Below are positions 8,776 through 18,735 of a DNA stretch of 64,000 nucleotides, piece by piece. The notes under the pieces were generated by a model. It was not told where the DNA came from and did not search any database. It saw only the letters and a list, made by a program, of their open reading frames with translations. Source of the stretch: an uncultured bacterium (GTDB lineage Bacteria > Bacteroidota > Ignavibacteria > UBA10030 > BY39); contig CALCJK010000010.1 in the NCBI GenBank assembly GCA_937967455.1, positions 57,537 to 121,536 on the forward strand, read 5' to 3'. The translations under genes were made by a program, and so were the position numbers. How positions within the stretch are numbered: the first letter of the stretch is position 1; the number at the start of each line of letters is the position of its first letter.

Positions 8776-11058
8776 ATGTCGATAAAATTCAATATAATTA
8801 AGGGCTGGTTGTTCGATGCTTATCCAGCAGAAGGTAAAATGCGAATCTGGTTGATTGATGAAGATGGTAGAAAATATATTTGTAATGATGCATTTTATCC
8901 AGGCTTCTGTCTCAATCTCAATTCTACTGATTTGAAGAGAGCTAAAAATATAGCAGTAGCTTTAAAAAGTAGGTATCCAATTTCTTTCCAGTACGTTGAA
9001 AAATTTGAACTTTACTCAAATAAAAACTTAACTGTGTTACAAATAAATGTTCACGATACAGAAAAGTTTCATGAAGTTGTGAACATTTACGAAAAATATT
9101 TCCCACCATTTGCTTTCTTCAATTCCGATATACCTGTGGCTCAACTGTACTTTTATCATACTGGCTTGTTCCCATTGGCTTTTGGTGAGTATCAAATTGA
9201 TGAAAATGGTAAACTTACTCAATTCAATTTATTGGACAATAGTGATGCTTTTGAATACAAGCTGCCACCACTTTCAATTATGTATCTGCGCAATGCTAAC
9301 AATTTTGTCCCCCCAAGATATAAACCGCCTGTCATTTTAGAAGTTACTTATGAAAGTAAATCATATTTGATTGAACAACAAGATGAGATAATTGAAACAT
9401 TAAATTGGCATATTCACCGTTTTGACCCTGATATTATTTTGACTGAATATGGTGACTCTGCTCTTATTCCAATGCTTATATCTATTTCTGAAAAATCTAA
9501 TATACCTTTGCTTTTTAACCGTGATGATAAAGCTCACTACATTACTACGAAGGATTCAAGTTTCTTCCAGTACGGTAAAGTAGTGCATAAAGATGGCGCT
9601 TTTGAATTTACAGGCAGATGGCATATTGATGTTCATAACTCTTTTACAGTTGCAGAGGCTTACCTGGATGGACTTTACGATATTGCACGGCTTACACAGA
9701 TTCCGGTGCAAAGGCAAGCGCGTGCATCAATTGGAACTGGACTTTCTTCTATTCAACTTTCCTGGGCGTATCGAAATAATGTGCTGATTCCTGCTAAGAA
9801 ACGCGAGCCGGAAGATTTTAAACCAGCCTCAACTCTTTTGCTTGCTGATCGGGGCGGATTAATTTTCCAGCCACCAGTTGGTTATCATGAAAATGTAGCT
9901 GAGCTGGATTTTGTGTCCATGTATCCAACAATTATGGTTGTGCATAATATTTCACCAGAAACAATTAATTGTAAATGCTGTAACGGTCAAAGCAAAATTG
10001 TACCGGAGTTGGGTTATAGGATTTGTGTCAAGAGGCAGGGAATTGTACCACAAACATTACGCTCAGTTCTGCAGAAAAGAGCTTATTATAAAAAGAAGAA
10101 GCTGGAACTCAAAACAAAAGGTAATCCACTCTGGCAGGTTTACGATAGAAGACAATCAGCTTTAAAATGGATGCTTGTAACTTGTTTTGGATACCTTGGT
10201 TATAAGAATGCGCGCTTTGGCAAGATTGAAGCTCATGAATCTGTTAATGCGTTTTCGCGTGACGCAATCCTGCAAGCTAAAGAAATAGCTGAGTTAAATG
10301 GCTTTACACTTTTGCACGCAATTATTGATTGTATGTGGTTAAAAAAGGAAAACGCAACTGAAGCAGATTATCTGAAGCTCTGTAAAGAAATAGAAGCAAA
10401 GGTTGGAATAGATATTTCACTGGAAGGAATTTATAACTGGATACTTTTTCCAGCTTCAAAAATGGATGTACATTTACCAACTGCAAATAGATATGTGGGT
10501 TGTTATAGGAATGGAGAACTAAAAATGCGTGGTATAGAAGCGCGTCGAAAAGATATGCCAAAGTTTGTTAAGAATATGCAATTGGCAATTCTGGAAAAGT
10601 TTTCAGAAGCAAAATCCATTTTTGAAATTGAGAATCTCCTGCCACAAGTAATTGAAATTATTGTCAGTAATGTTTCAATGCTTCGAAGTGGTCAGGTTAA
10701 TCCAATGGAGTTGGTCATCAGAAGGCATATTTCGCAAGAGGCAGATGAGTATGCAAACAATAGTATTAGTGCAGTTGTAACTAAAATGTTGCAGCGTTCC
10801 GGAATAAATCTTGCACCTGGTGAAAGTATTGAGTTTATAATTGTTGATCAATCAGGTAAGAATACTCAAGAGAAGGCAAAGCCTTTGTCGCTTTACGCTT
10901 TTGAAGATGGATACGATATAGAAAAATATACAGAACTTGCTCTAAAATCTGCAGAAACTATATTGTTGCCTTTCGGATATGATCTGGAAAAGTTAAAAAG
11001 TTTTTGTAGTGTTAATCAAAAGGAAAAGAAAATATCTACTCTCAATTTGTTTGATTAA
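8776..11058 (+). CDS. Family-B DNA polymerase, PolB2-like, with altered exonuclease and motif C residues
   Basis: 760 residues. Polymerase motif A is ELDFVSMYPT with Asp378; motif B aligns as K464-x3-V-T-C-F-G472 (canonical KxxxNSxYG) followed by YLGYKNARFG. Motif C reads I-I-D518-C-M520-W, where the family has D-T-D: the first Asp is kept, the second, normally a metal ligand, is Met. Exonuclease motifs are eroded: the DIE strand reads ILEVTYES and the expected ExoII/ExoIII Asp pattern is unclear. This resembles the archaeal PolB2/Dpo2 group, known for disrupted motifs and damage induction. A role in translesion synthesis is inference. It follows the 88-aa gene by 9 bases and ends 9 bases before convergent clpX. 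Confidence 0.8.
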   Translation: MSIKFNIIKGWLFDAYPAEGKMRIWLIDEDGRKYICNDAFYPGFCLNLNSTDLKRAKNIAVALKSRYPISFQYVEKFELYSNKNLTVLQINVHDTEKFHEVVNIYEKYFPPFAFFNSDIPVAQLYFYHTGLFPLAFGEYQIDENGKLTQFNLLDNSDAFEYKLPPLSIMYLRNANNFVPPRYKPPVILEVTYESKSYLIEQQDEIIETLNWHIHRFDPDIILTEYGDSALIPMLISISEKSNIPLLFNRDDKAHYITTKDSSFFQYGKVVHKDGAFEFTGRWHIDVHNSFTVAEAYLDGLYDIARLTQIPVQRQARASIGTGLSSIQLSWAYRNNVLIPAKKREPEDFKPASTLLLADRGGLIFQPPVGYHENVAELDFVSMYPTIMVVHNISPETINCKCCNGQSKIVPELGYRICVKRQGIVPQTLRSVLQKRAYYKKKKLELKTKGNPLWQVYDRRQSALKWMLVTCFGYLGYKNARFGKIEAHESVNAFSRDAILQAKEIAELNGFTLLHAIIDCMWLKKENATEADYLKLCKEIEAKVGIDISLEGIYNWILFPASKMDVHLPTANRYVGCYRNGELKMRGIEARRKDMPKFVKNMQLAILEKFSEAKSIFEIENLLPQVIEIIVSNVSMLRSGQVNPMELVIRRHISQEADEYANNSISAVVTKMLQRSGINLAPGESIEFIIVDQSGKNTQEKAKPLSLYAFEDGYDIEKYTELALKSAETILLPFGYDLEKLKSFCSVNQKEKKISTLNLFD

Positions 11059-11067
11059 ATAATACTT

Positions 11068-12330
11068 TTATGCTAATGCTTTTTGTTTTTCGTAGATATA
11101 GATTGGATCTTTTTTCTTTGTTATTACTTCTTTTGTAATTGTGCATTTAATTAAATTCTTATGAGAGGGTAAATTGTACATTATATCCAGCATTGTATCT
11201 TCGATTATTGAACGTAATGCTCTTGCACCGGTTCCTCTTTCTATGGCTTTTTTTACAACTGCTTTTAGAGCGTCTTCTTCAAATTCTAATTCAACCCCTT
11301 CAATCATAAAAAGTTTTTGGTATTGTTTAACAAGTGCGTTTTTGGGTTGTGTTAAGATATTCATTAATGCACGTTCGTCAAGTGAATGTAACGGTGCAAT
11401 TATTGGTAATCTTCCTACAAATTCTGGAATTAGTCCGAATTTTAACAAATCATCTGGTTCGATTAGCGCAAGATATTCGTCTGGTGTTCTTTCGTTCTTT
11501 GGTTTTATATCCGCACCAAATCCAATTGAACTTTTATCTAATCTGCGTGAGATTATCTTATCAATACCTTCAAATGCACCCCCACAAATAAATAAAATAT
11601 TTTTGGTATTTATATAAATTAATTGCTGTTCTGGGTGTTTGCGTCCGCCTTTAGGAGGCACACCTGCAATTGTACCTTCAAGTATTTTGAGTAATGCTTG
11701 TTGAACTCCTTCACCGGAAACATCTCTTGTTATGGAAACATTATCTGATTTACGTGCAATTTTGTCTATCTCATCTATGTAAACTATGCCATTTTCTGCT
11801 CTTTCAACATCATAATCAGCATTTTGTAATAAATGCACTAACACTGTTTCAACATCATCGCCTACATAACCAGCTTCAGTTAGTGTTGTTGCATCGGCAA
11901 TTGCAAAAGGAACATCTAAGATTTTAGCTAAGGTTTGTGCAAGCAATGTTTTTCCTGTCCCGGTAGGTCCGACAAGTAAAATGTTGCTTTTTTCAATTTC
12001 TACATCTTGCAAGTATGAAGTATAATTTGCAAAGTGGGTTCTTTTGTAATGATTATAAACTGCGACTGCTAAGATTTTTTTTGCTCGTTCTTGACCTATT
12101 ACATATTCATCAAGTGATTTTTTAATGATATCTGGTATTGGTATGTCCCGTCTGCCTTTTCTTTTTGAGGCTAATCCAAAAGTTTTATTTTTTAGTATTT
12201 CATATGAACTCATTATACAGCTATCACAGATATAGGCTGATAACCCTGCTATCATTCCTTCTACTTCCTCTGCACGTCTACCGCAGAATGAACATCTGAT
12301 TTGTGAACTTGGTCTGTTTTTTTGATTCAT
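11068..12330 (-). CDS. clpX: ATP-dependent Clp protease ATP-binding subunit ClpX
   Basis: 420 residues, normal for ClpX. The N-terminal zinc-binding domain has Cys13, Cys16, Cys35 and Cys38. The AAA+ module has Walker A GPTGTGKT, Walker [12 protein letters not shown], the pore-loop region after AGYVGDDVE, and sensor 2 [10 protein letters not shown]. ClpX unfolds tagged substrates and feeds them to ClpP in the cytosol. Its ATG overlaps the last base of the clpP stop (TAATG), so it is translationally coupled in the tig-clpP-clpX operon. Confidence 0.97.
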   Translation of the reverse strand: MNQKNRPSSQIRCSFCGRRAEEVEGMIAGLSAYICDSCIMSSYEILKNKTFGLASKRKGRRDIPIPDIIKKSLDEYVIGQERAKKILAVAVYNHYKRTHFANYTSYLQDVEIEKSNILLVGPTGTGKTLLAQTLAKILDVPFAIADATTLTEAGYVGDDVETVLVHLLQNADYDVERAENGIVYIDEIDKIARKSDNVSITRDVSGEGVQQALLKILEGTIAGVPPKGGRKHPEQQLIYINTKNILFICGGAFEGIDKIISRRLDKSSIGFGADIKPKNERTPDEYLALIEPDDLLKFGLIPEFVGRLPIIAPLHSLDERALMNILTQPKNALVKQYQKLFMIEGVELEFEEDALKAVVKKAIERGTGARALRSIIEDTMLDIMYNLPSHKNLIKCTITKEVITKKKDPIYIYEKQKALA

Positions 12331-12932
12331 TATTTCACTGGTTGTTTTTTATGTAAAATGTTGTCGATGAGTCCATAATTTTTTGCTTCCTCTGAAGATA
12401 AGTAATAATCACGGTCTGTGTCTTTTTCAACTTGTTCAACAGTTTTGCCTGTGTGATATGCAATGATTTCGTTAATTTTGCGTTTCATTTTTAAAATTTC
12501 TTCAGCTTGAATGCTAATATCGGTTGCTGTTCCTGATACACCACCCCAGGGTTGATGAATCATGATTCTGGAATTTGGTAAAGCTGTTCGTTTACCTTTT
12601 GTCCCGCCTGCAAGCAATACTGCTGCCATACTTGCAGCCATTCCAATACAAATTGTTGAAACATCGGGTCTGATGTATTGCATTGTATCGTAAATTGCTA
12701 ATCCAGAAGATACCGTGCCTCCTGGACTGTTAATATAAAGATGTATATCTTTATCTGGATCTTCTGATTCCAAAAATAATAATTGAGCGATTACAAGACT
12801 TGCAATTGTGTCATCAATTGGTGTTCCGATAAATACAATTCTTTCTTTTAAAAGGCGAGAAAAAATATCGTATGCTCTCTCGCCTCTACCACTTTGTTCT
12901 ATAACTATCGGAACTAGTTGATCATATATCAT
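12330..12932 (-). CDS. clpP: ATP-dependent Clp protease proteolytic subunit ClpP
   Basis: 200 residues, typical length. The catalytic serine is Ser101 in GMAASMA and the histidine is His126 in MIHQPWGG; the aspartate lies near 175 in KDTDRDYY. It forms the tetradecameric chamber that degrades ClpX-delivered proteins. It begins with [36 protein letters not shown] sequence, here without a long propeptide. It follows trigger factor by 13 bases. Confidence 0.97.
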   Translation of the reverse strand: MIYDQLVPIVIEQSGRGERAYDIFSRLLKERIVFIGTPIDDTIASLVIAQLLFLESEDPDKDIHLYINSPGGTVSSGLAIYDTMQYIRPDVSTICIGMAASMAAVLLAGGTKGKRTALPNSRIMIHQPWGGVSGTATDISIQAEEILKMKRKINEIIAYHTGKTVEQVEKDTDRDYYLSSEEAKNYGLIDNILHKKQPVK

Positions 12933-12945
12933 TTTTTTACTCCTT

Positions 12946-14211
12946 TTAAATTTCTTGATCTGTTACAATTTCATTTATTTTGTTTTGAGAAAGTAAAATA
13001 TGGTTTACCTTCTGACTTAGTATATTTTCCTTTAGCTCTGGAGAATTTTTATAATATTCAAATAACCTATCACGATCGATACCAGTTTGAGCAACTCCAT
13101 CATTAACAAATTTTTCTATATCAGTGTCTTCCACCTGTAAATTTTCAGTTTTAATAATTTTCTCTCTTATCAGTATCCATTTCGCCTGGAATTTTGCAAT
13201 CTCATACTGCTGCTGTTTGAATTTTTCAATATCGAAATTTTGTGGAAGTTTTCTGTTTGGATACCGCTCTTTTAATTCCTCTATAAAAGAATTTAAAATA
13301 TTTTCTATTATTACATTTGGTACACTGAAGTCGTGCATCGAAACTATTTTCTCTTTTATAGCTTTTAATAATCTATCGCGACTTTTCTCCTCCCAATAGT
13401 TTTCAATATCTATTCTGAGTTTTTGGATGAATTCCTCAACCGATTTCGTTTTTTGTTGTGTAATCTTCATTACAAATTCATCATTAAGTTCAGGTAATTT
13501 TATTTTTTGTATTTTTTTGATTTTCAGTTGGTAATTTTGTTGATGCCGATTCTGATCTTGTGTTAATGTTACGTTTTTCGTATCATCAATAGAGCAGTTT
13601 TTTAAAGCATCTTTAAATTCATTGAATATATGCTTATCAGCTAAATATATTGACTGGTCTTTTATAACTCTACCAATTAGAGGTGTTCCGTTTTCATCAA
13701 GCTCCTGTGCATCGAATTGAATTATATATTGGTCGCCATCTGCGGTTTGTACATCTTCCCTTTCTGCGTTGTAAAAAAGAATTCTATTTATTTCATCTTG
13801 AATCTCTTCTTCGCTTACTTTATGAACAAGTTTTTCAAATTCCATACCCTTATAGTTTTTCAATTCAAAATCTGGAGTTATCTCATACTTGATTTTAAAT
13901 GTTACGGATTCTCCTTTTTTGTAGTCCATATCCACAAGGGCAGGGGTTCCAATGAAGTTTATGTTTTGTTCTTCAGCTGTTTTCTGGAATGAATCGTTCG
14001 CAATTTTTTCCAATGACTCATATTCAATACCTTCCCCATAAATTTTTTTAATCATATCGAGTGGGGCTTTCCCTTTACGGAAACCGGGTAATTCAATTTT
14101 TTTCTGGTATTCTCTATAAGCTTTTTCAAAATATGGTTCGAGTTCACTTTGAGTATATTTTATCTCAATTTCTTTTTCAGAGTCAGTTATGTCTTTAATT
14201 GTATATTCCAA
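12946..14211 (-). CDS. tig: Trigger factor
   Basis: 421 residues. The N-terminal ribosome-binding domain contains the signature GFRKGKAP at about 43-50; a PPIase-like middle domain (about 155-240) and a helical C-terminal domain follow. Trigger factor is a ribosome-tethered chaperone with prolyl isomerase ability. The PPIase region is divergent (for example, [16 protein letters not shown] replaces the usual G-rich loop), so isomerase activity is uncertain. It heads the tig-clpP-clpX unit, an arrangement conserved across many bacteria. tRNA-Leu lies 33 bases upstream on the same strand. Confidence 0.93.
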   Translation of the reverse strand: MEYTIKDITDSEKEIEIKYTQSELEPYFEKAYREYQKKIELPGFRKGKAPLDMIKKIYGEGIEYESLEKIANDSFQKTAEEQNINFIGTPALVDMDYKKGESVTFKIKYEITPDFELKNYKGMEFEKLVHKVSEEEIQDEINRILFYNAEREDVQTADGDQYIIQFDAQELDENGTPLIGRVIKDQSIYLADKHIFNEFKDALKNCSIDDTKNVTLTQDQNRHQQNYQLKIKKIQKIKLPELNDEFVMKITQQKTKSVEEFIQKLRIDIENYWEEKSRDRLLKAIKEKIVSMHDFSVPNVIIENILNSFIEELKERYPNRKLPQNFDIEKFKQQQYEIAKFQAKWILIREKIIKTENLQVEDTDIEKFVNDGVAQTGIDRDRLFEYYKNSPELKENILSQKVNHILLSQNKINEIVTDQEI

Positions 14212-14244
14212 TTTTTTCCTTTCTAATTTTTAAAATTTTGGGAG

Positions 14245-14327
14245 TGGGCGAAGGGGGAGTTGAACCCCCACCCTTACTCAGGACTAGATCCTAAGTCTAG
14301 CGCGTCTGCCAGTTCCGCCATTCGCCC
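14245..14327 (-). tRNA. tRNA-Leu, anticodon TAG
   Basis: Read on the minus strand, the acceptor stem is GGGCGAA/TTCGCCC, discriminator A. The anticodon arm CTAGA-CTTAGGA-TCTAG gives anticodon TAG. A long class II variable arm follows, then a T-arm GGGGG-TTCAACT-CCCCC. The 3' CCA is not encoded. It could be co-transcribed with tig downstream. Confidence 0.95.
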
Positions 14328-14384
14328 AAAATTTAAGATTTTTGTTGATTTAACTTAACTAATATAAGCTTTTTTAAATAAACT

Positions 14385-14825
14385 TCAAAGAGGTTTATTT
14401 TTGAATTTTTTACTCCTGTATTCTACACTAGTTGTTGTATGAATACCTCCTCTTATAGAGTAATCTGCTGTTACTGACATCCATTTTGGTTTACAACAAT
14501 TAACAAGATCTTTAAGGATTCTATTAACAGCATGTTCCTGGTAAATTCCAACATTTCGGTACGACATCAAATAATATTTTAATGACCTTAACTCGATACA
14601 AAGTTTATCAGGGATGTAATGGATTTCAATTCTTGCAAAATCAGGTAAACCTGACCAAGGACATACAGCTGTAAATTCATCTGTATCTATATCAATTATT
14701 ATGTCTCTTTCAGGATATTCGTAAGGGAAAGTATCCAGCACATTTACATCTATTGTATCTACGCTTTGAGTATCATAACGACGGTCAAGAGCTTGAGGTG
14801 ATTTTTTATTCTCTTTTTGTTTCAT
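14385..14825 (-). CDS. queF: NADPH-dependent preQ0 reductase QueF
   Basis: 146 residues, the short (type I) QueF. The catalytic Cys55 in AVCPWSG and Asp62 in GLPDF fall at the same numbers as in Bacillus subtilis QueF. The motif IELRSLKYYLMSYRNVGIYQEH (about 84-105) matches the ESKSLKLYLxSFRN signature, with I-E-L in place of E-S-K. The enzyme reduces 7-cyano-7-deazaguanine to preQ1 in queuosine synthesis. Its start overlaps the end of the M48 protease gene by 20 bases. Confidence 0.92.
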   Translation of the reverse strand: MKQKENKKSPQALDRRYDTQSVDTIDVNVLDTFPYEYPERDIIIDIDTDEFTAVCPWSGLPDFARIEIHYIPDKLCIELRSLKYYLMSYRNVGIYQEHAVNRILKDLVNCCKPKWMSVTADYSIRGGIHTTTSVEYRSKKFKNKPL

Positions 14826-15813
14826 ATTGATATGCCATTCCTTTTAATAGATTTATTCTTTTCTGTATTGGTGGATGTGTGGCAAAAAGATCAGCTAAAA
14901 AACCTTCTTTGTTATTCACATTTAAATTTAATGGATCTACAATACATAGATGAGCAGCTCCTTTTTTTATAGATCTTGTTGGTTCAGATGCTTTGTTTAA
15001 TTTTTCAAGTGCAGAAGCAAGAGCAAGTGGATTGCGTGTCAATTCAGCAGCTGTGGCATCTGCATAATATTCACGCTGTCTGGAAATTGCCATGGCAAGA
15101 AGCCGACTTATTATTGGTGCTAAGATTATACCAATTATCCATAGTATCATCAAAATAATAGCAATCGGTCCGGAGCTTGAACTGCGTGATCTTTTTGAAC
15201 TTCTTCCTGCAGCACCGAACCTTAAACCTCTTATTGCAAAATCGGATAATAATACAACTGCTCCAATCAAAGCTGCAACAATTGTCATTAATCTTATATC
15301 ATAATTCCGGATGTGTCCTATTTCGTGAGCTACGACAGCTTGAAGTTCATCCCTATTTAGAGTTTTTAAAAGCCCTTCAGTTACCGCAATATAGGAGTTT
15401 GCTGGATTATTTCCGGTTGCAAAAGCATTTGGATCTGGATCAGGAACTATATAAATTTTTGGCATTGGTAATCCTGATGCGATTTTCATTTCCTCCACAA
15501 CATTTTTTAATGTAATATGTTCTTGTGCAGTTTCGTTTATTGGATATGCACCTGTAGAATTTAGCACTGCTTTAGCACCGTTACTTAAACCATTGAAAGC
15601 TAGTAAAGTTCCAATTACTAAAGCAGCTAAAGTAGCTAGCGGAATACCTGTATTCTCGAAGAATATTCCTAATGGATCATTCCCAAAATAGAATAGATCA
15701 AAACCATATCCTAGGAAAATAAAAAACAGGATAAAAGCAAGCATTATTAAAAAAGTAAAAAGTTTATTTCGCCTTTGTTGTTCGTAGATATTTGGAAAAT
15801 TATTTATCGCCAT
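14806..15813 (-). CDS. htpX: M48 family membrane zinc metalloprotease (HtpX-like)
   Basis: 335 residues. Two membrane helices near the N-terminus (about 17-40 and 56-74) precede the zinc motif H163-E-I-G-H167; two more helices follow (about 178-195 and 218-238), and REYYADATA supplies the third ligand. HtpX-type proteases degrade damaged membrane proteins. It lies 3 bases after lemA; the LemA/HtpX pair is a common arrangement. Confidence 0.9.
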   Translation of the reverse strand: MAINNFPNIYEQQRRNKLFTFLIMLAFILFFIFLGYGFDLFYFGNDPLGIFFENTGIPLATLAALVIGTLLAFNGLSNGAKAVLNSTGAYPINETAQEHITLKNVVEEMKIASGLPMPKIYIVPDPDPNAFATGNNPANSYIAVTEGLLKTLNRDELQAVVAHEIGHIRNYDIRLMTIVAALIGAVVLLSDFAIRGLRFGAAGRSSKRSRSSSSGPIAIILMILWIIGIILAPIISRLLAMAISRQREYYADATAAELTRNPLALASALEKLNKASEPTRSIKKGAAHLCIVDPLNLNVNNKEGFLADLFATHPPIQKRINLLKGMAYQYETKRE

Positions 15814-15816
15814 CGA

Positions 15817-16380
15817 TTATTTTTTGATCGAGAGATCTACTTTGGGTACTTTTCTTTCTTCTTCTGCAGTTACTTCAAATAGTTCAGCTCTTTTAAAATT
15901 GAACATTCGAGCAATGATGTTTGCTGGAAATACCTCTTGAGCTATATTAAATTTCATTGCAATATCGTTATAAAATTGTCGAGCAAAGCTGATCTTGTTT
16001 TCTGTAGATGTCAGTTCCTCTTGAAGTCGTAATACATTTTCGTTTGCTTTTAAGTTTGGATAATTTTCAAATAGTGCAAACAAGCGTGTTAGCACCGAAC
16101 TAAGTTCTCCTTCTTTAACTGCTGCATCTTTTACACCTTTTGCGTTAACTGCTGCATTTCTAGCTTCAATTACTTTTGAGAGTGTATCCTGCTCATATTG
16201 CATATAACCTTTTACTGTTTCTACAAGGTTTGGGATTAGATCATGCCTACGTTTCAATTGAACATCAATTTGCTTCCACCCATTCTCAACTTGATTCCTG
16301 AGGGTTATAAGAGAATTGTACTTTAAAATGATATATCCTATAATAATAACAATTAATAAAAGTATTATGAAAAGTGTCAT
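15817..16380 (-). CDS. lemA: LemA family protein
   Basis: About 187 residues from ATG 16380, chosen because GGAG lies seven bases upstream and the protein then begins with its membrane helix MTLFIILLLIVIIIGYIIL; an upstream in-frame ATG at 16440 would add an unlikely tail. The motif NQVENGWKQIDVQLKRRHDLIPNLVETVKGYM is diagnostic of LemA. The rest is a helical bundle on the outer face of the membrane. Molecular function is poorly known; adjacency to HtpX suggests membrane-protein quality control or envelope stress. Confidence 0.93.
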   Translation of the reverse strand: MTLFIILLLIVIIIGYIILKYNSLITLRNQVENGWKQIDVQLKRRHDLIPNLVETVKGYMQYEQDTLSKVIEARNAAVNAKGVKDAAVKEGELSSVLTRLFALFENYPNLKANENVLRLQEELTSTENKISFARQFYNDIAMKFNIAQEVFPANIIARMFNFKRAELFEVTAEEERKVPKVDLSIKK

Positions 16381-16558
16381 ATTATTGCTCCGTTTATTAT
16401 TGATTTTGTTAAAATTAATTAAATAAATGCATTTATGCAAAAAAGTAAAAAAGTTTGTTTTTATTGTTTTTTTGCATTAAATTAAACTCACAGATTTCTG
16501 ATTTTAAGGCTCAAAGTTATCCATTTATTAAGTTAGCTATGTGATAGAATTACAAATC

Positions 16559-16587
16559 TTGATTTTAAGTTAGAACTCTACTATATT
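16559..16587 (+). promoter_or_regulatory. Promoter of the Crp/Fnr-PHP-ribH-porZ unit
   Basis: TTGATT (16559-16564) and TATATT (16582-16587) with a 17-bp spacer. It would place the start of transcription near 16594, about 40 bases before the ATG at 16634. Confidence 0.65.
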
Positions 16588-16633
16588 AAAGCAAATTTTA
16601 TAATAATTTGGGCAAAAAAAAAGAATCAAAACT

Positions 16634-17362
16634 ATGATAGCTAATACAACAATATTAAATCAAAAACATGATTCAGGAATAATTGAAGCTATGCAATTCT
16701 TAAGAAATGTTCCAATATTTTCGGATATAGACGAAAATGAGTTAATCCAAATTGCCAGAGTCGGAGTCAGGAAAAAGTACAAACGGGGTAATGTTATTTT
16801 ACTTGAAGAAGAAATTGGTGCTGCACTATTTGTAATTATCTCTGGTAAAGTTAAAATTATTAGAAGTGATGAAGATGGAAGGGAAGTTATCCTCTCAATT
16901 TTAGGAGAGAACGACTTTTTTGGTGAGATGGCTTTGCTTGATGGTTTAGCACGTTCTGCAAGTGTTGTTGCAATCACCAAATCTGAGTTATTCATGATTC
17001 ATAGGAGAGACTTCCTAAAGCTTCTTAACGATTATCCAGCAGTTGGAATTTCATTATTGAAAGAATTAACAATGCGACTGAGAAAAGCAGATACTCAAAT
17101 AAAGAGTTTATCCTTAAAAGATGCTACAGGTCGAGTAGCTAATGTGATCCTTCAGCTTGCAGATGATATAGGAAAAATTCGGAAGGGGCGTGTCGAAATT
17201 GATCAACTTCCACTACAACAGGATCTTGCAAATATGGCTGGAACCTCTCGCGAAACAATTTCAAGAGTAGTACATATGTTTATTCGTAAGGGGCATCTTG
17301 AACTTCAAGGTGATAAACTTATTATAAACGACTACGAAAAATTTAAGAGTTTATACCTTTAA
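16634..17362 (+). CDS. Crp/Fnr family transcriptional regulator
   Basis: 242 residues. A cyclic-nucleotide-binding beta-roll (about 25-140; NDFFGEMALLDGLARSASVVA is the phosphate-binding cassette) is followed by a dimer helix and a C-terminal helix-turn-helix containing GTSRETISRVVHMF (about 201-214). The PBC Arg/Ser arrangement (GEMALLDGLARSA) is close to that of cAMP receptors. The Fnr iron-sulfur cysteines are absent. Targets are unknown; no obvious palindromic site lies in its own promoter. Confidence 0.9.
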   Translation: MIANTTILNQKHDSGIIEAMQFLRNVPIFSDIDENELIQIARVGVRKKYKRGNVILLEEEIGAALFVIISGKVKIIRSDEDGREVILSILGENDFFGEMALLDGLARSASVVAITKSELFMIHRRDFLKLLNDYPAVGISLLKELTMRLRKADTQIKSLSLKDATGRVANVILQLADDIGKIRKGRVEIDQLPLQQDLANMAGTSRETISRVVHMFIRKGHLELQGDKLIINDYEKFKSLYL

Positions 17363-17387
17363 ATACTGTTGATTATAGGGAGGAACT

Positions 17388-18236
17388 ATGAATCCGGAAA
17401 ATTCATCAAATTTAATTGTTGATCTTCACCTGCACACAAATTATTCAGATGGAAAACTTACTCCAATTGAACTTCTTGAAAAAGTAAAACAACTAAATAT
17501 TCAGTGTGTTGGAATTGTTGATCATGATAATGTAGATGGATTAGATGAAGCAATTGAATATGCAAAAAAATTAAATATAGAATTAGTACCAGGTGTCGAA
17601 TTAAGTACTTCTATTGGTGATATTGATGTTCATATACTTGGTTATTTTATAGATTATAAAAACAAGATTTTACTTGAACACCTGCAGATTTTTAAAGAAG
17701 AAAGAATCAAAAGAGCACGAAGAATTATTGATAAGTTACATAAGCTGAATATACCTATTGAGTTTGAATCTATAATCGAGAAGACTAAAAATTCAGCACT
17801 TGGTAGACCACACATTGCCAATGCTATGGTTGAAAATGGTTATGTTAGTTCCTATCAGGAAGCTTTTGATAATTATATCAGAAATGGTGGTCCAGCTTAT
17901 GAAGCAAAATATACCTTTTCACCTAAACAAGCTATCAAATTAATTAATCAGTGTGGTGGTTTATCATTCATTGCACACCCAAGTGCTTATTTAGAAGATA
18001 ATGTAATATCTCAGCTAATAGAATTAGGTATAGATGGAATCGAAATTATTCATCCAAGTCATACACCTTCAGTTGTTGAAATGCTTCATAAAACCGCATC
18101 TGAATATTTTTTACTTGAAAGCGGCGGCTCAGATTACCATGGAGGATTAAGAGGTGATGAAGAAGCTGTTGGAAAATATACAATTCCTTACAAATATGTA
18201 AGCGCTATGAAAAAAAGATTATATCTTTCACAATAA
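17388..18236 (+). CDS. PHP-domain phosphoesterase (RNase AM/YciV-like)
   Basis: 282 residues. Metal-binding PHP motifs are HLHTNYSDG near the N-terminus, VGIVDHDN, and VPGVELS; later ligands sit in FIAHPSAY and SGGSDYHGG near the C-terminus. The length and the internal insert match the TrpH/YciV family, which includes nucleoside 3',5'-bisphosphate phosphatases and 5'-3' exoribonucleases that trim 5S/23S rRNA. Which activity applies cannot be read from sequence. GGGAGGAA lies upstream of the ATG. Confidence 0.85.
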   Translation: MNPENSSNLIVDLHLHTNYSDGKLTPIELLEKVKQLNIQCVGIVDHDNVDGLDEAIEYAKKLNIELVPGVELSTSIGDIDVHILGYFIDYKNKILLEHLQIFKEERIKRARRIIDKLHKLNIPIEFESIIEKTKNSALGRPHIANAMVENGYVSSYQEAFDNYIRNGGPAYEAKYTFSPKQAIKLINQCGGLSFIAHPSAYLEDNVISQLIELGIDGIEIIHPSHTPSVVEMLHKTASEYFLLESGGSDYHGGLRGDEEAVGKYTIPYKYVSAMKKRLYLSQ

Positions 18237-18255
18237 ATATTTTAAAGAGGAAATT

Positions 18256-18735
18256 ATGAATACCATAAGTGGAAACTTAAATGCAAAAGGTTTTAAAATT
18301 GCAATAATTGTTAGCAGATTTAATGAATTTATTACGAATCGTTTACTTGATGGCGCTCTGGATTGTCTGCAAAGGCATGAAGCAAACTTAAATGACATAA
18401 CCACAATTTATTGTCCAGGCGCATTCGAAATTCCACAAGTCGCTCAAAAAGTTCTAAGTTCAAACAATTATGATGCAGTGATTTGTCTGGGTTGTGTCAT
18501 AAAAGGTGATACACCACATTTTGATTATATTGCTGCAGAAGTTACTAAAGGAATTGCGCAATTAAGTTTAACATCTGAAATACCAATTACATTAGGAGTT
18601 TTAACTACTGAAACACTTGAACAAGCAATTGAACGCGCTGGCTCCAAAAGTGGCAATAAAGGCTGGGATGCAGCTCTTAGTGCAATCGAGCTTATGAACT
18701 TATACAAATCTTTTCCTAAGAAAAAAAGTAAATGA
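18256..18735 (+). CDS. ribH: 6,7-dimethyl-8-ribityllumazine synthase
   Basis: 159 residues, normal length. Conserved segments: [10 protein letters not shown] near residue 20, [11 protein letters not shown] for substrate binding, and [16 protein letters not shown] containing the catalytic-region histidine. It joins 5-amino-6-ribitylaminouracil and butanone phosphate in riboflavin synthesis, forming icosahedral or pentameric particles. AGAGGAAAT precedes the ATG. Its stop overlaps the porZ start (ATGA). Confidence 0.96.
   Translation: MNTISGNLNAKGFKIAIIVSRFNEFITNRLLDGALDCLQRHEANLNDITTIYCPGAFEIPQVAQKVLSSNNYDAVICLGCVIKGDTPHFDYIAAEVTKGIAQLSLTSEIPITLGVLTTETLEQAIERAGSKSGNKGWDAALSAIELMNLYKSFPKKKSK

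Noticed and set aside
11174..11617. A 147-codon plus-strand frame opposite clpX
   Set aside because: It is a mirror of the clpX coding strand; its translation is low-complexity and has no recognisable motif.
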